From Paenibacillus sp. FSL R7-0337 (GTDB lineage Bacteria > Bacillota > Bacilli > Paenibacillales > Paenibacillaceae): DNA of 64,000 bases. Positions 1 to 8,031 of the stretch are shown piece by piece. How positions within the stretch are numbered: position 1 is the stretch's first letter; the number at the start of each line of letters is the position of its first letter. The position numbers and the translations under genes were made by a program. The notes under the pieces were generated by a model that was not told where the DNA came from, did no database searches, and saw only the letters and a list, made by a program, of their open reading frames with translations. Location of the stretch: contig NZ_CP150218.1 of the NCBI RefSeq assembly GCF_037969875.1, positions 3,844,001-3,908,000 of the forward strand, written 5' to 3'.

Positions 1-1832
1 AGATAAAGAAAGAAAACATCTCCGCCAATTCCCGCCAGTTCACCAGCCTTAATTGCGAAATCCCGGTTTAACCTATACACTCTTGTCCATTCTGAACGGG
101 CTGATTCACGCATCTGCGGCCCTTGCGCAGTTGCAGAAAGTTTATGATAAATAGATTTCCACCTATGTGGGAATCTCTCTCGCAGTCTTGCACATGCATC
201 TGAATGCTGTTGACGCTGCTTGTTCAACAATTCTTCGATATCCTTCGTGTTATCCCTATACTGGCTCAATTTCAACTCCAGCCTGTCCTCATCCTCAGAC
301 AGGTCTGCAATAGACAGCTCGAATTCATGCGGTCCGCGATGTCCGTATTTCGCCACGTATGCTCTACGACTAAGCTGATTATGAATAATGCGGGACAGGC
401 CCAGAAGTGGCCCCAGACTCTCCAACTCTCTACCCTTTCCTGAGCTGGAGAGAAGAATATTAGCATCTTGGGTCCCCACCAGCTTTATTAATTTCCGCTT
501 CTGCTTAATGTATTTTTGCATCGGGGCACTTGTACCTTCCAAGGCGTTCCACAATGCATCAACATTCTGAGGCCACAGCTCACGGTTCCATAAGAGCAGT
601 AATTCCTCTCTACTCTGAATAGCTTGTAGCCGTTCACGTATCATTCTGCACGATTCCGCAGTCTGCTCCAAAAATCGCGGAAGATTCCGGATCGCCTGCC
701 GGGTACGGCGCATACTATGCAACACTCCCGGCCCTACTATCCTGATCAACTCCCGCTTTCCAAACGGGTATACGGGTACGCTTACTCCTTGCGGAAGTTC
801 TCCGAATACATTGCTCATTTGCCGCAATAGTGGTGCAATTCTTGCACCCATTACAGACATCGCAGAGACAGGTAGACTGATATTGGAATAGACCCGTCCG
901 CATATATTACCTGATAGCATATAATGCCCGGGAATCACGTTATGCTCTTCGTCCAGTGCACGGAGAATTGACCAGCTTAACGGAGTAAGAACATCCGATA
1001 TGGATTCGCCTACGTTAGTGTTAGTCCAGAGAAAATCTCCGGTTAACGAATCATTGCATTCATAAGTATTTAGGTTCCCTGCACCGAGTGTTGTCACCGG
1101 ACGGGCCTGAAGGATATACAGTTCCCCACCCGAAACTGACCACTCAATATCCTGGGGATACCCCATCTGCTTCTCGATCCTTGCCGCGCAACGGAAGAGT
1201 TTTGAGGCATATTTCCTTAGCCCAGAGGGCCCTGTATATTCTCCTCTTAGTCTGCTCAAAGTAAATGGAACAGCATTAGCTTCACCCGAAACTAGTTCTT
1301 CTCCCAGCCCCTGAACATAATTCCCCGTCATATTTACACGACTTCCTGTTAACGGGTTCACAGTGAATAATACACCTGACAGATCCGACATGATCATGCG
1401 TTGGATAACTATCGCCATCCGCTGGCTCTGATCAATACCCTGAACCTGACTGTACACGGCCACTCTCTCGGCAAATTGCGATTGGTAAACGAATTGAAGG
1501 GCTGACCAGATCTGTTCATCGGCATCCACATCTAATACAGATTCAAAGCCACCAGCAAAGGAAGCACCCGCTGAATCCTCACTGAGTCCGGAAGATCTGA
1601 CTGCGAATAGGGCAGTCGGATGGTTTTTTCGTATAACATTGATCTTAGATAGGATAAGCTCGCGCGCCTCTTGCTTCACAGACCCGCCCGGCATTGCTTC
1701 TGGCAGTACCACTAGACCTTCAGGAACAGGAAAACCCCGCTGATATAGCATGCTAAGCACCGCCCCCTTACCTCCTGCGAACTGCTGAAGCTCTTGAGTA
1801 ACTTCCTCAAAACCTAGGACAGCTTCCTTCAT
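1..1832 (-). CDS. PEP/pyruvate-binding phosphotransferase (rifampin phosphotransferase / PEP synthase-like), 3' end cut by window
   Basis: The frame stays open from an ATG at 1832 to the left edge, giving about 610 residues of a longer protein (relatives are about 800-870 aa). The N-terminus has the ATP-grasp PPDK-type pattern: GGKGAVLSML near residue 20, FAVRSSGLSEDSAGASFAGG near 75-95 and a VNPLTG motif near 155. The later part contains YGHRGPHEFELS and, at the cut end, DVFFLY, both typical of the linker and central region of rifampin phosphotransferase and PEP-synthase relatives. The swivelling phospho-histidine domain would lie beyond the window. The start is preceded by GAGGGGTGGGTG. Family knowledge: these enzymes transfer the beta-phosphate of ATP to a drug or to pyruvate. 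The substrate here cannot be told from sequence; a drug-inactivation role is suggested by the N-terminal style, not shown. Confidence 0.85.
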   Translation of the reverse strand, partial: MKEAVLGFEEVTQELQQFAGGKGAVLSMLYQRGFPVPEGLVVLPEAMPGGSVKQEARELILSKINVIRKNHPTALFAVRSSGLSEDSAGASFAGGFESVLDVDADEQIWSALQFVYQSQFAERVAVYSQVQGIDQSQRMAIVIQRMIMSDLSGVLFTVNPLTGSRVNMTGNYVQGLGEELVSGEANAVPFTLSRLRGEYTGPSGLRKYASKLFRCAARIEKQMGYPQDIEWSVSGGELYILQARPVTTLGAGNLNTYECNDSLTGDFLWTNTNVGESISDVLTPLSWSILRALDEEHNVIPGHYMLSGNICGRVYSNISLPVSAMSVMGARIAPLLRQMSNVFGELPQGVSVPVYPFGKRELIRIVGPGVLHSMRRTRQAIRNLPRFLEQTAESCRMIRERLQAIQSREELLLLWNRELWPQNVDALWNALEGTSAPMQKYIKQKRKLIKLVGTQDANILLSSSGKGRELESLGPLLGLSRIIHNQLSRRAYVAKYGHRGPHEFELSIADLSEDEDRLELKLSQYRDNTKDIEELLNKQRQQHSDACARLRERFPHRWKSIYHKLSATAQGPQMRESARSEWTRVYRLNRDFAIKAGELAGIGGDVFFLY

Positions 1833-1867
1833 AACACCCACCCCTCGCCATATTTTGAAATTTAATA

Positions 1868-1918
1868 TCAATTGACACTAAGTATCATAATTTTCTTTCT
1901 GTAGAAATACAAGGCCAT
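1868..1918 (-). CDS. Putative 16-residue leader peptide ahead of the phosphotransferase
   Basis: A 16-codon ORF (M-A-L-Y-F-Y-R-K-K-I-M-I-L-S-V-N, then TGA) lies 35 bp upstream of the phosphotransferase start. It has a well-spaced GAAGGAG Shine-Dalgarno before its ATG and follows directly after a terminator-like hairpin. The arrangement of hairpin, short translated ORF and antibiotic-type enzyme resembles leader-peptide control of resistance genes, but this is inference. It could be a chance ORF in an AT-rich 5' region. Confidence 0.35.
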   Translation of the reverse strand: MALYFYRKKIMILSVN

Positions 1919-1933
1919 TTATTACTCCTTCAA

Positions 1934-1966
1934 AAATAAAATAACCCCACAAAGTGGGGTTTTAGC
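1934..1966 (-). terminator. Rho-independent terminator or attenuator hairpin
   Basis: Read on the minus strand, the arms AACCCCAC and GTGGGGTT enclose a three-base loop and are followed by TATTTTATTTTTG. It is the second hairpin after the YurQ-like gene and the one nearest the phosphotransferase, so it may act as an attenuator of that gene instead of a simple terminator. Confidence 0.7.
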
Positions 1967-2008
1967 TTCGATGATGACTCAGGTACTTTGCGGGGACCCC
2001 AAACATAT

Positions 2009-2042
2009 AAAAAAAGCGCAGTCCGCAGGGACCACGCCTTTT
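2009..2042 (-). terminator. Terminator of the YurQ-like gene
   Basis: On the minus strand GCGTGGTCC and GGACTGCGC form a stem with a two-base internal mismatch, followed by seven T residues. It begins 11 bp after the stop codon of the upstream GIY-YIG gene. Confidence 0.8.
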
Positions 2043-2052
2043 CCATCAAACC

Positions 2053-2409
2053 TTATTTATACAGAACCTTCTCGACATTGTATTTCGCGCGAAGCTTGTT
2101 CACAATGTAGGTCTCATAAATCTCTCTGTCCACCGGATCTTCGACGAGGCAGACTTCGATGCGGGTAACCTCATCGCGGTGGGGCTTCATCACAGATACA
2201 TTATCCTCGAAATGCTTCTTGATCCGCGGTCTCAGCTTGCGGGCCTTACCCACAAACAACAGCTCGTCCTGATCATTGTAGAACATGAAGATGCCCCCGG
2301 CTTCGCGGGTAATCAGGTGGAAATCGGTGAATCCGTAAATATGGCTCAGCTCAGGGTTAGCTTGCTTGTAAATAATAACTTCCGGTGACGGAATGGTAAT
2401 GCTGATCAT
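2053..2409 (-). CDS. Small GIY-YIG-like excision repair endonuclease homolog (YurQ-like)
   Basis: A 118-residue protein consisting almost only of a GIY-YIG-type fold. The segment GIFMFYNDQDELLFVGKA near residues 39-56 corresponds to the GVYLFKD...ILYVGKA start of UvrC, with the classical GIY/YIG pair degraded to GIF and LFVG; Arg residues follow (KLRPRIKKHF), and a Glu lies further on (EIYETYIVNKL). This matches the short B. subtilis YurQ-type proteins annotated as nucleotide excision repair endonucleases. It lacks UvrB-binding, RNase H-like and HhH domains. Start is supported by AGGAAGTGAAGC upstream. Whether it cuts DNA is not known; the altered motif may mean a structural role. Confidence 0.75.
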   Translation of the reverse strand: MISITIPSPEVIIYKQANPELSHIYGFTDFHLITREAGGIFMFYNDQDELLFVGKARKLRPRIKKHFEDNVSVMKPHRDEVTRIEVCLVEDPVDREIYETYIVNKLRAKYNVEKVLYK

Positions 2410-2506
2410 TAAGCTTCACTTCCTCTTTGGATATAGAAATAAATAGTATCATAGAATGGGTAACGTGACTATTTCTATCTTGTGCAAATTGCCGCCGGTT
2501 CATAAC

Positions 2507-3058
2507 TTACTTACGCTTCGGCTTCAATTCCGGCATACCCAGCGTAAGAGCCATATTGCACAGCATCGCGTTAGCCAGGAAGGTGCTCACCTTCACCTCA
2601 GGATGCGCAAACCCGGCAGCGGTGAACTTGTCCTCCATATGGCGTGTCACCTCCTGCATTCCAACCTGCATGGCCTGCCGGATTGCTTCATCCCGGATGC
2701 CGCTTGCCTGCACCTGCAGAATCAGCTCGTTCGGATGAGTCTCCATCAGGTGCTCATATAACTGGATGGCTTCGGCTAGCATTTGTTTTTTGGGGGCGCG
2801 AAATCCTTCAAAAGTAAGGAGAATCCGTTCGAATGCCCGCTCCAGCGCAGCAATGAACAGCTCTTCCTTGTTCTTGAACAGCTTGAAGATGTACGGCTGA
2901 GAGATTCCCACCCTCTCCGCCACCTGGGCGGTTGTTGCCCGGTAATAGCCATACTCGGCAAAAACAATCACCGCCGCCTCCAAGATCTGCTCCCGGCGAT
3001 TTACAATAAGGGTCTCATCTCCCTGTGGTGAGCGGGTCTTACCGGATTGCTTATTCAT
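2507..3058 (-). CDS. TetR/AcrR-family transcriptional regulator
   Basis: 183 residues. The N-terminal HTH is clear: REQILEAAVIVFAEYGYYRATTAQVAERVGISQPYIFKLFKNKEELF spans residues about 22-70, the canonical TetR helix-turn-helix. The C-terminal ligand and dimer domain is variable and gives no ligand. The gene follows the nitric oxide synthase gene on the same strand after 53 bp, so it is probably co-transcribed with it or regulates it. A 9-bp inverted repeat (ATAGAAATA / TATTTCTAT, about 2444-2482) lies just downstream. Confidence 0.9.
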   Translation of the reverse strand: MNKQSGKTRSPQGDETLIVNRREQILEAAVIVFAEYGYYRATTAQVAERVGISQPYIFKLFKNKEELFIAALERAFERILLTFEGFRAPKKQMLAEAIQLYEHLMETHPNELILQVQASGIRDEAIRQAMQVGMQEVTRHMEDKFTAAGFAHPEVKVSTFLANAMLCNMALTLGMPELKPKRK

Positions 3059-3111
3059 ATAGGCCTCCCCTTATGCAAGAAGCATCCGCTCCCGCAACGA
3101 TTGGTTATTGA

Positions 3112-4299
3112 TCAATCACTCTTCATGGACTGATGGAAAGGGCATCCTTTCGCTTCAGCATCCTCTCGCTGTCCAGAGTCCGCCGCCTGTTGCTTCTTCC
3201 GGTAGACGAAGCGCGGGCTTAGCTGCAAATCACGCAGCTTGTTATCATTCCAGATCGGCGTGGAGGACGGCGACATCGGCGGAATCAGCCAGCCCCACTT
3301 GCCTGACACTTCCCTCCCTTGCTGCTGCTCCTGTTCCTGGAAACGGACGAATTGGTCTGCGGCTGTATGATGGTCCACAATACTGACCCCGGCTTGCTTG
3401 AAGGAATGGAGAACGGCCCGGTTCAATTCCAGCAGCGCCCGGTCCTTCCACAGCGAAGTATTGGTTGATCGGTCCAGTCCCAGCAGTTCTGCCACCGCAG
3501 GCAGACGGTTGTAGCGGTCCGTATCGCCGAAATTCCGCGAGCCGATCTCCGTCTCCATGTACCAGCCATTGAATGGCGCTGCCGGGTAACGGATGCCGCC
3601 GATCTCCAGGCACATGTCCGAGACAATCGGAACGGAGTACCAGCGCAGGCCCAGCTCCGTGAATTGCGGAATCTCCGGGTGGCTGAGCGGCACCTCCTGT
3701 ACAAGTCCTGCCGGGATAGGGAAGCAGCGGGGTTCCTCCCCGCCGATGCTGATCACGAGCGGCAGAATATCGAAATCCCCGCCCGTGCCCTGCCAGCCCA
3801 GCTTCAGGCAGACGGCGGTGAATTCATCCGAAGCCGGATCACCAGCACGCGGATGCTCCCCGTCCCCGGGATAACCGGCATAGCGGATGAGCTGATGATT
3901 CCAGATCCGCATGGCACGGCCTTGCCCCTCTTCACTGCGGAAGACGGTAATGACTGGCCGTATCCGGCCGCCGTTATTCGCATGCTTCATATGATGCAGC
4001 AGCGCCTCTACCACCTCTTCTACAGTCTCTGCTCCGCGGGCGTCAATCACATCTAAGGAATGCCAGAACAGTCTTCCGATGCAGCGGCTGTTATGACGCC
4101 AGGCCATCCTTGCCCCGTGCGTCAGCTCTTCTCCTGTATGCCTGTATGTACCTGTGCGCTGCACCTCTTCCCGTATATCCGCCAGACGCAGGTCCCGTTC
4201 ACCCTCAGTTAACCCCAGTTCCTGATAGCAGGCCATAATGAAGGACTCCGCCTGCCCGATGATCTCTGGATCGTTACGTTGCTGAACGATATGATTCAT
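3112..4299 (-). CDS. nos: Bacterial nitric oxide synthase oxygenase
   Basis: 395 residues, oxygenase domain only, as in Bacillus NOS; no reductase domain is fused, so electrons must come from a separate flavoprotein. Cys73 in AWRHNSRCIGR is the heme thiolate ligand. The Trp-Tyr and substrate-binding Glu of the arginine site are in FNGWYMETEIGSRNF (Glu251), with a Glu where most relatives have Gly two residues earlier. The C-terminal helix motif WGWLIPPMSPSSTPIW is intact. The last 30 residues form an unusual tail ending KGCPFHQ, beyond the usual length of about 360 residues. The reaction is L-arginine to citrulline and NO. In Firmicutes NOS supports oxidative-stress and antibiotic tolerance. 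A TetR gene follows immediately downstream. Confidence 0.95.
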   Translation of the reverse strand: MNHIVQQRNDPEIIGQAESFIMACYQELGLTEGERDLRLADIREEVQRTGTYRHTGEELTHGARMAWRHNSRCIGRLFWHSLDVIDARGAETVEEVVEALLHHMKHANNGGRIRPVITVFRSEEGQGRAMRIWNHQLIRYAGYPGDGEHPRAGDPASDEFTAVCLKLGWQGTGGDFDILPLVISIGGEEPRCFPIPAGLVQEVPLSHPEIPQFTELGLRWYSVPIVSDMCLEIGGIRYPAAPFNGWYMETEIGSRNFGDTDRYNRLPAVAELLGLDRSTNTSLWKDRALLELNRAVLHSFKQAGVSIVDHHTAADQFVRFQEQEQQQGREVSGKWGWLIPPMSPSSTPIWNDNKLRDLQLSPRFVYRKKQQAADSGQREDAEAKGCPFHQSMKSD

Positions 4300-4325
4300 G
4301 TTCTCACTCCCCGTTAGTACCTATC

Positions 4326-4365
4326 AACTATGACTACGAGCTTGTCCATTAGGTTAATCATAGTT
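4326..4365. promoter_or_regulatory. Inverted repeat in the nos promoter region
   Basis: Eight-base arms AACTATGA and TCATAGTT separated by 24 bp lie 27-66 bp upstream of the nos start codon. The position suits an operator for the co-directional TetR regulator, but the wide spacing is unusual and the link is inference. Confidence 0.35.
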
Positions 4366-4412
4366 ACTTCAGGAGCAAGTATCAAATTCTCTGTTGCTCC
4401 CTTAGAGAAAGA

Positions 4413-5294
4413 TCACTGTCTTCCCTCCCCTGCTGCGTTCCCATTCTTTCTCTGCTCCAGCTCTGCCAGTCTGGAGATAATCCGTCTTTTGCGGTAGAGC
4501 ATCCGAGCAGCCTCCGTCACCTCTTCCAGCGTCTTCCGGTTAAGGTAAGCGCCGAAGAACATGCCTGCGACCGGAACAGTCTGGAGCAGCTTTTTCCAGC
4601 CCCAATTGTCACGGTATACGGTCACTACCTCCTTCCAGCCCTGAATCCTTGAGACGGTCTCCTTGGTTGCGGCCAGAATATTGCCGTCTCCGCCCGCCTG
4701 CAGATTCAGTTCCTTCAGCAGCGTGCGCTTCCCCACTACATCGGAGGAGGCGAACTGCATCACCTTCACGGTGAAAATCCGCTCCGCCTTATCGGTCGGA
4801 TCATAGCCATAACAGAGACCAATCTCTTGAATCGCCTTCAAAGAGAGGCCCAGCACAGCCGGAATATCGGCAGCCAGTGTAAAAATCCCGCCGAAGCCCG
4901 TAGTCGCCCCCTGGGCCGTAGCCGTATTCCAGCTCCGCTCTGCGAGCTTCAGAGCCACTGCATCCATCACAGCCAGCGGGAACGGCCCGTCTTCCGGAGC
5001 GCCTGCTGCCCTGCTTGTCTCATTCATCAGCTTGCCCACCTTGCGCCCGGCCACCAGATAGTTGCCGCCGTTCTGGATGTAGCCGCCCAGTTCATCGAGC
5101 AGCCGGCCTACCTTATCGTGGATAACCTTTGGCGTAATTGCATCAAGCAGCTTGAACGGCAGCCGGGTAATCCGGTCCCAGATCATCAGCCTATTCTGCT
5201 CTTTCTCCCACTTGGTAATCTCCTTAAGTGCGGCATACAGCATCTCCGGTGTCTCCGGAGGACTCCATGAACCGGTGTTGTCTGCTTCTGGCAT
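4413..5294 (-). CDS. EcsC-family protein
   Basis: 293 residues. The sequence has the EcsC-family layout: an N-terminal helical region (WEKEQNRLMIWDRITRLPFKLLD), a central glycine-rich hydrophobic hairpin (GATTGFGGIFTLAADIPAVLGLSLKAIQEIGLCYGYD near residues 130-165) and a C-terminal hydrophobic stretch (LLQTVPVAGMFFGAYLNRKTLEEVTEAARMLYRKRR). EcsC was named for the third gene of the B. subtilis ecs locus; here no EcsAB transporter is next to it. Molecular function is unknown. It is probably membrane-associated. Start follows GGGGAGGTACATACT. Confidence 0.85.
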   Translation of the reverse strand: MPEADNTGSWSPPETPEMLYAALKEITKWEKEQNRLMIWDRITRLPFKLLDAITPKVIHDKVGRLLDELGGYIQNGGNYLVAGRKVGKLMNETSRAAGAPEDGPFPLAVMDAVALKLAERSWNTATAQGATTGFGGIFTLAADIPAVLGLSLKAIQEIGLCYGYDPTDKAERIFTVKVMQFASSDVVGKRTLLKELNLQAGGDGNILAATKETVSRIQGWKEVVTVYRDNWGWKKLLQTVPVAGMFFGAYLNRKTLEEVTEAARMLYRKRRIISRLAELEQRKNGNAAGEGRQ

Positions 5295-5455
5295 AGTATG
5301 TACCTCCCCTGAATGGTCTCGTCATTACCTTATAACCTATTTCATAACAAATGATTGCAGAGGCCCCATATCCGGGCCCCGGATCCCATCAACAGCAAAC
5401 AGGCATTCCCGGATCAACTCCGAAAATGCCGGTTCACCTTAGCCCGGTTCAGGCT

Positions 5456-5737
5456 TTAATCTTGGGATTCACCTGCCTGCTCATCCAGCGAAGACAATCT
5501 GCGCTTCTCTTCCTCCAGTCTCTCTTGGACCAGCTCGACCCCTTGTCTGCCGACTGAACCTTCCGGGGCATGGCGCACGGCTTCTTCTGCGTGCTCCAGA
5601 CTGCTCTCTGCCTGATCTATCATCTGCCCGGTCGGATGACTCGAAGCCTGGGTTACAGCGTTGTGCAGCTTCGTCACCGCATCGTGCGCCTGATCCACCG
5701 TACTGTTGGTGCGCAGACTGGATTCGTAATGCTTCAT
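5456..5737 (-). CDS. Small hydrophilic helical protein, unknown function
   Basis: 93 residues from the ATG at 5737, chosen over an upstream ATG at 5797 because a very strong GGAGGGGGAAGG lies directly before it. The protein is highly charged and probably all-helical (DQAHDAVTKLHNAVTQA, AESSLEHAEEAVRHA, ELVQERLEEEKRRLSSLDEQ). No signal peptide or TM segment. Composition resembles small stress or spore-associated Bacillales proteins, but no family is recognised. Confidence 0.7.
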   Translation of the reverse strand: MKHYESSLRTNSTVDQAHDAVTKLHNAVTQASSHPTGQMIDQAESSLEHAEEAVRHAPEGSVGRQGVELVQERLEEEKRRLSSLDEQAGESQD

Positions 5738-5827
5738 AAAATCCTTCCCCCTCCATCTCGGTTTCTGTTCCTCTCTAGGATGGATTGGAGAGCGCAATCT
5801 TATGCGGCGATCCCGGCTCAGAATCGC

Positions 5828-7249
5828 CTACACCAGGAACATGGCAACAATCGTCATGGCCGTCAGACCCAGCAGGACCGGCTTCAGATTGCGCCGGGCC
5901 AGCTCGAACGGGCTGACGCCGCAGATCGCAGCGGCGGGAATGAGCGCCCACGGGATCAGGGTGCCGCCGCCGACCCAGATGGCGGCCACCTGCCCCAGGG
6001 CGGTCAGCGTTGCCGCGCCGGAATGGATCGCGGCGGCGAACAGCCCGGCAATCGAGCCGGCCAGCGAGATGCCGGAGAACCCGGAGCCGTCGAGGCCGGT
6101 GATCGCACCGATCACCGTCAGCGTTACGGCGCCTACCGCCCCGTTCAGCGGCACGTGATTCGCCAGGGCCACGCCCAGGTCGTTCACGATGCCGTGCGAG
6201 CCATCCGGCAGCACCTTGCCGTACAGTTCGGTGAAGGCGGCGTCGCCCAGATAGAAGAAGGCGGCAATCGGGATGACTGGCCCGAAGACCTTGAAGCCGA
6301 AGGTGAAGCCTTCAATGAGGTAGGCGGTGATCTTCTCCAGCCCCTGCCCCTGGCCGCGATGGGCCAGCAGGGTAATGACAATCAGGATCAGCACAGCGGT
6401 TCCCCCGATTAGAGCGGTAGCATCGCCGCCTTGCAGATGCAGCACGAACATGCCGATCACATCCAGCAGGAACAGCAGCGGAATGGCAATGGCCAGCCCT
6501 TTGCGCAGACGGTCACTCATGAAGACTGGATGGTCATCATCCGTCCCCGCGTCAGCCAGCGGCTCTGCTGCTCCCGGGGAAGAGACCAGGCCGTCTCTCC
6601 AGGTGCCGTTCTTCTGGTCCCGCTTCATCATCCAGAATGCGCTGACCGTAGTGACAATCCCCATAACAACAACCAGCGGGATACTGGCCTGCATTACGCT
6701 CGACACCGGAAGACCGGCGGCATCCGCCGTCAGCTTCGGAGCGCCTTGAATAATATAATCGCCGGAGAGGGCGATCCCGTGCCCGAACAGGTTCATGGCT
6801 ACCGCTGCGCCCAGCGCGGGCAGGCCGACCCGGACCGCCACCGGCAGCAGAACCGCCCCGACCAGCGCTACCGCAGGGGAAGGCCAGAAGAAGAACGAAG
6901 TTACCATCATTATCAGCCCGATGCCCCAGTAGGCCATCGCCGGTGTGCGCAGGAACCGGGTGAGCGGCGATACCATCGTCTCATTGATGCCTGTTATAAT
7001 CAGAATCCGGCTCATCGCCACGATAATGGAGATAATCATTATGGTGCCGAGCAGTTCCTTAGTCGCATAGACAAAAGAGTTAAAAATCCCCGACACCGAC
7101 CCGCTGAGCGTCGCCGTTGCCAGCAGTCCGAGCGCCAGAATTCCGGTCACACAGATCATAGTTGTATCACGCCGCTTGATCAGCAGCGCCAGAATGAACA
7201 CAATAAACACCAGATACACCCAATGAATCGCAGTAAGCTGGATACTCAT
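5828..7249 (-). CDS. Multi-TM permease, ion-transporter-superfamily type
   Basis: 473 residues, strongly hydrophobic with about 11-12 membrane segments in two halves separated by a hydrophilic loop (SSPGAAEPLADAGTDDDHP near residue 225). Two similar hairpin-like regions rich in Gly/Ser/Pro are visible (WPSPAVALVGAVLLPVAVR; GLDGSGFSGISLAGSIAGL), a layout shared by dicarboxylate, gluconate and citrate-type carriers of the ion transporter superfamily. There is no ATP-binding domain. Substrate is unknown; a carboxylate is the best guess. The gene has unusually high GC compared with neighbours. It stands alone, with a terminator-like hairpin upstream separating it from the next gene. Confidence 0.75.
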   Translation of the reverse strand: MSIQLTAIHWVYLVFIVFILALLIKRRDTTMICVTGILALGLLATATLSGSVSGIFNSFVYATKELLGTIMIISIIVAMSRILIITGINETMVSPLTRFLRTPAMAYWGIGLIMMVTSFFFWPSPAVALVGAVLLPVAVRVGLPALGAAVAMNLFGHGIALSGDYIIQGAPKLTADAAGLPVSSVMQASIPLVVVMGIVTTVSAFWMMKRDQKNGTWRDGLVSSPGAAEPLADAGTDDDHPVFMSDRLRKGLAIAIPLLFLLDVIGMFVLHLQGGDATALIGGTAVLILIVITLLAHRGQGQGLEKITAYLIEGFTFGFKVFGPVIPIAAFFYLGDAAFTELYGKVLPDGSHGIVNDLGVALANHVPLNGAVGAVTLTVIGAITGLDGSGFSGISLAGSIAGLFAAAIHSGAATLTALGQVAAIWVGGGTLIPWALIPAAAICGVSPFELARRNLKPVLLGLTAMTIVAMFLV

Positions 7250-7343
7250 TAGTCGTGCGCCCCCTTTCCACTTACAAATAGCAAGCAGGTGCTATATGCT
7301 ATGCAGGAGGATAGGCTATTGTTCCCCTCAGTGACGCGAAGAC

Positions 7344-7392
7344 CTTACAAAAAGACCCCCGCCTCCACATCACATGGATTCAGGGATCTTAT
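7344..7392 (-). terminator. Terminator after the small DUF6033-like gene
   Basis: On the minus strand AAGATCCCT pairs with GGGGGTCTT (two G-U pairs) around an 18-nt loop and runs into TTTTTG. It lies shortly after the stop codon at 7410. Confidence 0.55.
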
Positions 7393-7409
7393 TTGCGGAT
7401 TACACTCTG

Positions 7410-7955
7410 TTACCGGTGCCTGCCTGCTCTCCTGGCCCGGAGGAACGCGAGCTGCTTCAGCATGTCCTGATCGTATAAGCTGCCCGCGATTTCCGGTTGC
7501 CCGGTATGTAGATGGGTATTCTCCTGCACTGCTGCTGGCCTTGCGGCGGCAGGAAGAAGAGTGGAGGTGCCGTCCCTGTAAACGATCAGGCTATGGCCGG
7601 GCGAAGGGTGCGGCTCGCGCACATACTCGTCAAGGCAGCCATATACCTTACGCTGCATCACAGGATCTTTGCTCATCTGCTGCAGAATATTCGGAGCGAT
7701 TACAAGCTCTCGCTGATCCCTCCGGTCTCCTGCATCAGTCTTCTCCCCCTTGCTGCCGTCTTTGGCTACCGCCATAATGCGGACGGACAGACCGTACCTT
7801 GCCTTGATTCTGCGTGCCTGATCCTCAATTGCCGCTCCCACAGCCGCCATCATCTCCGGGAAGCTGAGTGAAGATGACCCGGCTGAAGTGTGGTCCGCCT
7901 GTTGCGGTGAGCGGGTCAGCGAAGCGGCGTTGATTCGTGATATGGGAATATACAT
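7410..7955 (-). CDS. DUF6033-like protein, possibly motility-regulon
   Basis: 181 residues from ATG 7955, preferred over an ATG at 8006 because GAAGAGGAACG lies just upstream. Sequence: Ser-rich N-terminus without signal peptide, helix with AAIEDQARRIKARYGLSVRIMAV, a segment RELVIAPNILQQMSKDPVMQRKVYGCLDEY near residues 84-113, then a basic C-terminal tail. The 'VIAPNILQQM..DP' block is typical of the uncharacterised DUF6033 group. A sigma-D-like promoter sits upstream, so expression with flagellar genes is possible. Function unknown. Confidence 0.7.
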   Translation of the reverse strand: MYIPISRINAASLTRSPQQADHTSAGSSSLSFPEMMAAVGAAIEDQARRIKARYGLSVRIMAVAKDGSKGEKTDAGDRRDQRELVIAPNILQQMSKDPVMQRKVYGCLDEYVREPHPSPGHSLIVYRDGTSTLLPAAARPAAVQENTHLHTGQPEIAGSLYDQDMLKQLAFLRARRAGRHR

Positions 7956-7996
7956 CGAACGTTCCTCTTCTCGCGCGTAAAGTTCAGGACAACTCT

Positions 7997-8024
7997 TTAT
8001 CGGCAAAAAGAGGAAAATTACTTA
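7997..8024 (-). promoter_or_regulatory. Sigma-D-like (flagellar) promoter
   Basis: On the minus strand GCCGATAA (7997-8004) matches seven of eight bases of the sigma-D -10 consensus GCCGATAT; TAAG lies 16 bp upstream in the -35 place (consensus TAAA, 15 bp). It is in the 76-bp gap before the DUF6033-like gene, with its start codon about 42 bp downstream. Confidence 0.5.
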
Positions 8025-8031
8025 TAAAGGG

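Noticed and set aside
5570..6412. 280-codon plus-strand ORF opposite the permease gene
   Set aside because: It is the antisense shadow of a GC-rich TM gene, with no ribosome binding site and low-complexity Arg/Gln/Asp composition.
6431..7252. 273-codon plus-strand ORF
   Set aside because: Antisense of the same permease; rich in His/Arg/Gln, no start signal.
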